Positions 57,300 through 64,000 of a stretch of 64,000 nt of DNA are shown piece after piece. The notes under the pieces were generated by a model. It was given only the letters and a program-made list of their open reading frames with translations. It did not search any database and had not been told where the DNA came from. A program made the translations under genes and the position numbers. Position 1 is the stretch's first letter, and each line of letters begins with the position of its first letter. The stretch comes from Megascapheus bottae (Eukaryota > Chordata > Mammalia > Rodentia > Geomyidae). The stretch lies in NCBI GenBank assembly GCA_024803745.1, contig JANJXV010000004.1, positions 44,394,858 to 44,458,857 of the forward strand. Direction: 5' to 3'.

Positions 57300-57930
57300 T
57301 TAATCATACAGTGTTTTATTTCAGTTATTGTGGTTTTTCTTTCTAGAAACTCATTTTGGGTCTTTTCTATATTGCCTAGTTTTCAACTTAAATGCTGGAA
57401 GACTAAATGTGGAGTCAATTACCACAACATCTGTGTTTGTTCATTCTAACACCTTTGAGTTTCTGTTGAGTTTTCACTTCATCATAATTTGTGTTTTCCA
57501 GCTCTATTTCATGCCTGGAAATATATTATTGGGTTTCATACACTGAAATTTTCCTTACTTGTTACTGAATATTTGTGTATGTGTGGATATATTGTTTAAA
57601 TTATTTTTGTTAGTGGACTATAGGAATAAAATTAAATGGCTTGGTAAGAGTTTGATTTCTCTTGTTTCATATGTTTTTCTTGGTAGCCAAAGACTAACAT
57701 TTTGTGTACAAAAGCAATTATTTCCCTCTACTGAGTCAAGACTCTTCTCAGTATTCTACCCAGGGCTCTGTTGATTCATGAAGTTCTCTAGACCGACTTC
57801 AAGTCTATTCTTAATCCTGTGGTAATCACTGGGTGCTATTCCCTGTACCAATTTTGTGTGGTCCTTCTCACTTCTGTGGACTTTTTCCTTTATGTTTTTA
57901 TTGATCAGTACTCAAGAGGGAATCTAAAGC
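57300..57930 (-). mobile_element. Possible ancient LINE UTR
   Basis: 'ctctactgagtcaagactcttctcagtattctacccagggctctg' and 'gcctggaaatatattattggg' recall a repeated ancient L1 segment in complement. No frame; low certainty. Confidence 0.4.
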
Positions 57931-57994
57931 TGTCTGTGGTGTCTGTACAGATCTTCTGTTTCTGCCACTCTGTAATAGTTTTCTACTAGTATTA

Positions 57995-58330
57995 AAAAAA
58001 ATCACAGAAAATGAAGAGAAAAGATTTATTTGGGCCTGCTATGGAAGGCTCAATCCGTGATCATGTGGCCCTGCTGCTTTTATGCTTCCAGCAAGGTTGC
58101 ACATTGTGGCAGAAACCCAGGACAGAGAAAAGATAATCAGCCAAGAAGAGATAACAAGGAGGAAATACCTGAATCTAAAAAGCCCCATTGATAATCTTCC
58201 CCCAGTTACTGATGACCTCCTACTAGGTTCTTCTCCTTACAAACCCCACCACTTCCCAAGAGTGCTACTTCAAGTACATTGAGAAATAGTTAAGACCCAA
58301 AGGATAACTCATAGGAGAGCTCTTGCAAAT
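57995..58330 (-). mobile_element. Possible old LTR remnant, minus
   Basis: 'aaaagatttatttgggcctgctatggaaggctcaatccgtgatcatgtggccctgctgc ... gttgcacattgtggcag' has the layout of the complement of a MaLR/ERVL LTR 3' half (TTTATT = AATAAA). Assignment is tentative. Confidence 0.45.
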
Positions 58331-59689
58331 GTAATTCTTCCTGAGTTCCTTCAATGGGAAGTCTGACACAGTCTAATTTTGTCTTCTTGCCCTGAGTCCA
58401 GCCTAGAAATTCTGTCTAGACAGTTGTCTAGGACAATTACAGGGCACATCTTGTCACTTTGCACATCAAAAGGCTTATGGCTGCTTCATCCCCATTGTCT
58501 GGAAAATTATTGTTGTGTTTATTGTGTCCAGATTATGTGGTGATTACGCTGTAATTGAGAGTAGTGTGGCGCTTGTCTCTTTCTTTTCACAAAACAGGAG
58601 ATTTCTGGGGGTTTTTTGTGGGGGAGCTACATTGTCACAAGAGATATTTTCTTATAATTTTATGGGAAATTATCAGAATTTTCAGATATACTTTTCTAAA
58701 AATTCAGTCTTAGAATATTTGATCTAACCTTTCATGGATGTTAAGTATACATTCTGCAGCTTGTATTGCTTGTAGTAAAGTAGGTAGAAATATATCCAGC
58801 TGACACACTAAGAGGATCACTGTGACTTTAAGAGCATTGTGTTCTGCCTCAGACAGCCCACATCTCTGTCAACTTCAGGAACACATATATTCAGCAGCAC
58901 CTGAGAGTCATATAGAAATGGTTCCTTGAAAACAATCAAGGCCCTATTGTAAGAAGGACAGATGGATGCCTAAGTGCTAAAATGAAACACAACCAGAAAG
59001 CAAACAGTTTCTACTCATGGTTTATTTTGTATTAAAAATGAGGAAACTACAAATATAAACCTATTTTTACTAAGCAATTTGAAACTGTATCTTCCCCTAA
59101 ATTAATCAAGGCTACTAATTCCTTTTTGACTGTGGATTTTTTTTTTCACTGCCTCTTGTGAGTAGATCAAATGAGAGGTGAGATGGCTTGTGAGTAGATA
59201 GATGCATCCTGGGGAACACAACAATACTTCCATCAAAGTACACATTATTTTTCCAATGACCTTTTCCACGTGTTCTACACTTACCTTAAAAGTAGCCTTA
59301 CTGTTAAAATGCAGCTGAAAAGTGTCATTCAATCCATCTTCCATTTTTTTGAATTTTCACTACCAGTGAGTAGAAAGTAATCATACAGCTTATATTAGAA
59401 TCTTTCCATCTTGCAACTCCAGCTGTTCAAAGTGGCATGAAATTCATTTAAAAACTTTCAGAAAAACTGATCTAAATATTCTCAAAATCCAAATTTTATG
59501 GCATAAATAAAGTGATATCCTCCTGACTGTTAAAACAATAGACTGCCTAACAGGAAGTACGAGGTAGGGGATACTACATCTGATACATTTAATTTACACC
59601 TGGCTTCTCCTTACAATCTACCCATAATTGCAAACAGATATAATTATCTAAAGTTTGAATGTCTTTATTTTTGCATGCATCAGTGTATT
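58331..59689. other. Unassigned DNA, ~1.4 kb
   Basis: No recognisable gene or repeat. Confidence 0.45.
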
Positions 59690-59905
59690 TGCTTCTGATA
59701 TACTTAAGCTTTACATTTGTCCTCTATTCTTTTCCTAAAATGGTGGTTCTTAGAAGAAAATGATACTTTGGCTCATCAAGTTAATTTGAATAATCCTTTT
59801 CATCCTAAGAACTGCATCCTTGTAATCCGTATGATTTTTATCATTTCTTTCTCATCTCATCCTGATTGGATCGTGATTTGCTTGTTCTTACATTTTATCC
59901 TAACT
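59690..59905 (+). repeat. Direct-duplicate copy of 56927-57135
   Basis: Shares ordered blocks with 56927-57135: 'tcctaaaatggtggttctta' versus 'tcctaaaatagtggctcttg', then 'aagttaatttgaataatccttttcat', 'tttctttctcat' and 'gatttgcttg ... ttttatcctaac'. Roughly 75% by eye, same orientation. Confidence 0.75.
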
Positions 59906-59922
59906 AAAATTCCTTTCAGAAG

Positions 59923-60126
59923 ATTTTTTTTTTTTTTTTGCCAGTCCTGGGCTTAAGCTCAGGGCCTGAGCACTGTCCTTGGACTTTCTCAAGGCTAGAG
60001 CTCTACCACTTGAGCCTCAGCACCATTTTTGGCTTTTTTTCTATGTATGTGGTACCGAGGAATCAAAGCCGGGTCTTCGTGCATGCTAGGCAAGCACTTT
60101 AACCACTAGGCCAAACTCCCGGCCCC
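59923..60126 (-). mobile_element. SINE type A, minus, near consensus
   Basis: Long T-run (about T16), right-arm complement (gtcctgggcttaagctcagggcctgagcac) and left arm to 'aaccactaggccaaactcccggcccc'. Inserted at the edge of the duplicated block 59690-59905. Confidence 0.95.
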
Positions 60127-60947
60127 GTAGAAGAATTCTTATTTGTAGACTCTATCTAAATGCATGAAAGCAATAAGAATAAAAAGTACATTAAATAATT
60201 AGAATTTCTATATTTTAAAATGGATACAAAGTATGATTTTGTTTTCCAGTCTTTTTTTCCTCAAAATTTCTTCATTTATTTTATATGAGCACATTGTCAA
60301 GTGATTTACATAGCTTCTACTCAGAAGCAAGCATGTTATTTGTAATTTATTTGTGATATAAACTCATCCCTTAGTTATGTTTCCATATGGAAGGTCAATA
60401 AAATATTGATAGGTAGTTATTAAATAGATATACTTAAAATAAAAAATTAAGTGTACAGAATTGTCATTAGCGACACCAGATATTTAATGGGTTAAATCTT
60501 AAGCTTTGATTAAAAAGTAGTTGTACATTCATCAGAAATAATTTCTTATCCAAGTAAAAACATAGAAACCACATTTACACAGCTTCAAGTGTCAAAAGAA
60601 AAAAAAACAACACTTCACTAGATATCACATAGAAATGTCTATTTCTAGAGCAAGAGGAAACTTTCTCAAAGCAGCATTTTGGGGGAGACAGTTTATCTTA
60701 TTTTATGTTTCTTGCCTCTCAGAAAGAGTTTCTGGCATGCAAGCTGAGAATACAAGGCATGCACAGAAACACAAAAATGATGCCCAATATGGGAAGAAAA
60801 TCAATGTATCAAAAACAGCTCACAACCGACATAGCTGTTAAAATTCACAAAAATTAACATAGTTATTACATAGCTGTTACAATTCACATAGTTATTAAAA
60901 TGATTTCATATGATCAAAAAGTATTTCCTTGTAAATAGAGACAAAAG

Positions 60948-60952
<5 letters not shown>
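60127..60952. other. Unassigned AT-rich DNA
   Basis: No gene recognised. Small local repeats of 'acatagttatta' near 60855-60897. Confidence 0.45.

Positions 60953-60991
<39 letters not shown>
60953..60991. repeat. (CA)n microsatellite
   Basis: About 19 CA units. Confidence 0.96.
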
Positions 60992-60995
<4 letters not shown>

Positions 60996-61091
60996 CTACT
61001 TTCATGTACACACACAGCTTCTTTGGATAGTAAGAAATAGAAGACTGAAGTTCCAGGACAGCCCAAACTAAGGAAACTGTAAGACCCCATG

Positions 61092-61212
61092 TTAACAGAA
61101 GAAGATGGGTATGGGGCATGCACTTGTCATCTCAGTCATAGCAGGATAAACAAAATGTTTATGCTCCAGTCTGACCCAGGCAAAATGTGAGACCCTGTCT
61201 TAAAAAAAATAA
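61092..61212 (+). mobile_element. B1-like SINE, single arm
   Basis: 'ggcatgcacttgtcatctcag ... ccagtctgacccaggcaaaatgtgagaccctgtcttaaaaaaa' follows B1 order with an A-tail. Confidence 0.75.
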
Positions 61213-61287
61213 CCAGAATATGGGAGGATGGGATCAGGAGAAGTGTGTTTTTAAACCAGACAAGTTCTCAAAGCCCTTCCTCAACCC

Positions 61288-61375
61288 ATAGCTGGGTGCA
61301 GTGACATGCACTTGTCATCTCAAGCTTTGTGAGAGGTTAAGATTGAAAATATCATGATTAGGCCAGCTCAAGAAG
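61288..61375 (+). mobile_element. B1-like SINE, diverged
   Basis: 'agctgggtgcagtgacatgcacttgtcatctcaagc ... gaggttaag' follows the B1 left half. Confidence 0.65.
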
Positions 61376-61499
61376 AAAAGTCTGTGAGATACCATTCCTA
61401 CAGAAGAAAGCTGAACACAGCTGAAAGTAAATGGATTGTATCTCAGATGCATGTATAGATGGGATGAGCAACTTTATATAAAAAATAATCCGCAAAAAA

Positions 61500-61590
61500 G
61501 GAAGGCTGAGATACAGGTCAAGTAGTAGAGTGTTACACCAGCAAGCATCAAGCTGTGAGTTCAAATTCTAGTATTGCCATAATTAATTAA
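61500..61590 (+). mobile_element. ID-like SINE monomer, diverged
   Basis: 'ggctgagatacaggtcaagtagtagagtgttacaccagcaagc ... gagttcaaattctagta' has A/B box order. Confidence 0.7.
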
Positions 61591-61607
61591 AAGAGATGGA
61601 GCAAAAG

Positions 61608-61655
61608 AACTAGAGGCATGGCTCAAATGGTGGAGTTCAAAACACAAGGATGCCA

Positions 61656-61660
<5 letters not shown>
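61608..61660 (+). mobile_element. ID-like fragment leading into (CA)n
   Basis: 'ctagaggcatggctcaaatggtggag' is an ID-like A-box half, followed almost at once by a CA array. Confidence 0.5.

Positions 61661-61701
<41 letters not shown>
61661..61701. repeat. (CA)n microsatellite
   Basis: About 18 CA units with one CATA interruption, at the 3' side of an ID-like fragment. Confidence 0.96.
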
Positions 61702-61704
<3 letters not shown>

Positions 61705-62489
61705 ACATTAGACACCAGTAATTAAAAATTACATTGCATAAATGAAACATTTGCCAGATAAAATACATGTAGGTTTTGAACTTTGCAAAGAAAAATCTTG
61801 ACAACCAAAAGAATGAGCAATATAAATTAAAAATTTAGAGAGAGAGAAAAGAGAGATAGCCTTATTAAATATAAATGAAGAGAGAATTTTTGAGCTGTTG
61901 TTTATTTAAATTACCCAATATGCATTTTCTTAATGTCCACACAGACGAAGAGGGAGAAGTCAAGAATTAGTCAAGAAAAGTCAAGAAATAGTTAAACTTG
62001 ATGCAATGTACAAACCAACATGCTCAGAATCTCAACTTCCATGTATACAAAACACATAGAAAACTACAGCAAGTAACATCAAACTACTCAAAAAAGAGAT
62101 AGAAAATCTCCATTGGTATTCCAGGGAAAATTATTCAGGGAAAAATGTGCTTTGTGTACAGAAAAGAGATATAAATAATAGCAAATTTCTCCTAAAAATG
62201 ATACAAAATAGCAGATAGTAGAGCACTGTAATAAAAGGGAAAAGAAGACTATCAACTAAAAATTCTAAAGCCAGCAAATTGTTTCCCAAAAGTAAATGTG
62301 AAATAGACAAATAATAATACAATAACGAGTAGTAAGTGTGCAAAAATAAATGGCATGACCAAAAATAGCATCAAGGCTGAGAAACTCTAAATGAAAGGTG
62401 AAAAGTTCTTCAATCAAAATTGAATAATATCACCAAAAAGTAAGGTATCACCATGTCACATTCCTCAACTCTCAGAAATAAATCATACA
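61702..62489. other. Unassigned A-rich DNA, probably old L1
   Basis: Strongly A-rich on the plus strand like L1 sense DNA, but no firm landmarks. Confidence 0.4.
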
Positions 62490-62533
62490 GGGGCCAGGAG
62501 TTTGACCTAGTGTTAGAGTGCTTGCCTAGCATA
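62490..62533 (+). mobile_element. SINE type A 5' fragment
   Basis: Only 'ggggccaggagtttgacctagtgttagagtgc ... catacacgaagacc' remains. The sequence then changes abruptly to L1 ORF2, so the SINE has lost its 3' three quarters. Confidence 0.9.
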
Positions 62534-63000
62534 CACGAAGACCCAGAGAATTACAGGCCAATATACAGGCAAGCATAGAAACAAAAATCTCCATCAAAAT
62601 ACTAGCAAAAGAAATCTTTCCAGCACATTAAAAAGTCCACTCTATGATCTAGTGAGATTCATTCCAAGGATGGAAATATGGCTGGTTCAACAAGCTCAAG
62701 TCTATAAATGTTATATACAATATTAGCCTAATTATAACAGTAGATGCAGTAAGGCAAAACTCAGTTTAAAAACTATCATCTTGAACACAAAGGAAGCCAT
62801 TTGAAATGAACTCATAGTAATCTTCACACTCAATTGGAAAATTGCAGCTATTTCTCAAAGGTCCAAAAAAGATTAGGCTGCCTACTGTTATTTCTGTTCA
62901 ACATAATCACCTATGTTAAAAATGCTCCAATTTTTATTTTAAAAAATTGTCTAAAATTAATAAATGAATTAGCACAGTTTTAAGACTCAAAAAATCAATG
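62534..63000 (+). mobile_element. L1 ORF2 (RT region) remnant
   Basis: 'gagaattacaggccaatatacagg', 'aaaatactagcaaaagaaatc', 'gattcattccaaggatgg' and 'ggctggttcaaca' match the RT region of L1 ORF2 in order. Frames broken. Confidence 0.85.
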
Positions 63001-63080
63001 CATAAGAATTAATAATGTTTCTTTTTTAATTGAACAAAATAAATTCTTGTTTAATATTTTATCTTATTTTATTATTTTAT

Positions 63081-63312
63081 TTTTTGGTCAGTCATGGGAC
63101 TTGAACTCTGGGCCTGAGTGTTGTCCCTTAGCTCTTCAGCTCAAGATTACCACCTTACCATTGGGTCATAACATCACTTCGGTATTCTGATGATTAATTG
63201 GAGATTAAAGTGACACAGACTTTTTAGTGTCTGGCCTGGCTTTGAACTGTGATCCCCAGACCTCAGCCTCCTGAGTAGCTAGGATTAAAGACATGAGCCA
63301 CCGTGCCCAGCT
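63081..63312 (-). mobile_element. SINE type B, minus strand
   Basis: Right arm (gggacttgaactctgggcctgagtg), linker (tgatgattaattggagattaaag) and B1-like arm (cctcctgagtagctaggattaaagacatgagccaccgtgcccagc). Confidence 0.95.
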
Positions 63313-63364
63313 CTTATTGATATTTTAATACATTTAATCAAATTTTTACAGATTCTGCACTTGC

Positions 63365-63455
63365 TTTTTTATTTAATTTTATGGTCAAGATGATGAACAG
63401 AAGGGTTACAGTTACACACATAAGGTAAGGATTACATTTCTTGTTGAACCATGAT
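63365..63455 (-). mobile_element. Old L1 3' terminus, minus
   Basis: 'tttaattttatggtcaagatgatgaacagaagggttacagttacacacataaggtaagg' matches the complement of the old L1 3' end at 32860-32955. Confidence 0.82.
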
Positions 63456-63486
63456 GATATTTTAAAAAGAAAATAATTCCATATAT

Positions 63487-63870
63487 TGTCACAAGGGTTA
63501 GATCTGCCCGGGGAGAAGTTCCACTTTTCTCCATGGAGACTGCACAGAGACTTCCTCCTCCCCCTTTGTTTTCCATGTATGTGTCCAACCCCCAGAAGTT
63601 TCCACTCAGCACCTGCTTTATCAGTTTCCCAGGTGACTGGAACCCCTCCCCTTTGTCTAAGGGACTGGACTGCCTTGGACACTCCTTTGGACCCTGGGAG
63701 TTTCTCAGCAACCACCCTGACCTTACCCACTCTCCACCCCTTCCTTACATTAACCCCATTTCCACCTGCTCTTGTCCCTTCTCTGTGCACCTTCACTGTG
63801 TGTGGGCCTGCAATGCAGATAATAAACTTTTCAGCCTGAACCACATGGTAGATCCTTTTGGCAAAACCTG
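63487..63870 (+). other. GC-richer block ending in AATAAA; possible LTR
   Basis: Sharp rise in C content (many CCCC/CCTCC), then 'cctgcaatgcagataataaacttttcagcctg', which places AATAAA at 63820-63825. This layout suits an LTR U3-R or a processed-transcript end. Overlapping open frames on both strands (up to 168 codons) show low-complexity Pro/Ser or Gly/Lys composition and no domain, so I do not call a gene. Confidence 0.4.
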
Positions 63871-64000
63871 ATAGAAATAAATATGTCTATAGTAATATAT
63901 TTAATCTTTGCTGGCAATAACATTTCCTTTGTTTTTAGTACCCAGATGTCTGTGTGTTTTTTTCTGACAATGTCTAACATATTCTAACACACATAGTTAT

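Noticed and set aside
63338..63844. 168-codon minus-strand frame and overlapping plus-strand frames of 112 and 117 codons
   Set aside because: Simultaneously open on both strands over a C-rich block, with low-complexity translation and no domain. Treated as a composition effect.

Overview
This is mammalian, rodent-type nuclear DNA: AT-rich, with no operons or dense ORFs, and built almost entirely from nested retrotransposons, old LTRs and microsatellites. I could not support any host protein-coding exon, tRNA gene, rRNA gene or CRISPR array. Open reading frames above about 60 codons lie in LINE-1 (L1) remnants, LTRs, simple repeats or chance AT-rich stretches. The best description is a gene desert or a deep intronic/intergenic segment.

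Two abundant SINE families point to the lineage. SINE type A is about 190 bp and consists of two ID-like (tRNA-derived) arms. SINE type B is about 235 bp and has a B1-like (7SL-derived) left arm joined to the same ID-like right arm. From memory this combination, with the associated L1 3' ends, suits a kangaroo-rat/pocket-mouse type rodent (Heteromyidae/Geomyoidea). The species call is inference only.

Layout. 1-2635: an old L1 3' end split by a younger L1 whose 5' part is inverted (twin priming). 2880-9480: ancient L1 ORF2 remnants on the + strand, interrupted by SINEs and by two nested minus-strand L1 3' ends. 9590-10451: SINEs and a short L1 with a clear target duplication. 10452-12530: mostly unassigned, with a degenerate ATC/CAT tract. 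12535-17745: SINEs, an ancient L1 and an old MaLR LTR. 17746-21912: unassigned DNA, a minus-strand L1 with an open ORF2 C-terminal frame, a compact solo LTR with a 6-bp duplication, and a long CT/CTGT tract. 22045-25280: MIR, SINEs, a second inverted L1 and a GATA-type array. 25281-32955: largely old DNA with LINE-2 (L2)-like relics, a local duplication and more SINE/L1 insertions. 32956-42415: long unassigned stretches between isolated SINEs, a MaLR LTR and an L2 relic. 42418-53050: L1, L2 and SINE mosaic. 53632-57930: a class-II-like LTR and a long ancient minus-strand L1. 57995-64000: old LTR-like DNA, SINE/B1 fragments, microsatellites and a final GC-richer block ending in AATAAA.

The features do not act together as a pathway. 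What can be read is insertion history: target-site duplications give a relative order for many elements, and (CA)n arrays sit repeatedly at SINE 3' ends. I found no convincing undescribed functional system. The most informative observations are the two inverted L1 copies, the shared-arm SINE families, the solo LTR, local duplications and a perfect 28-bp palindrome.
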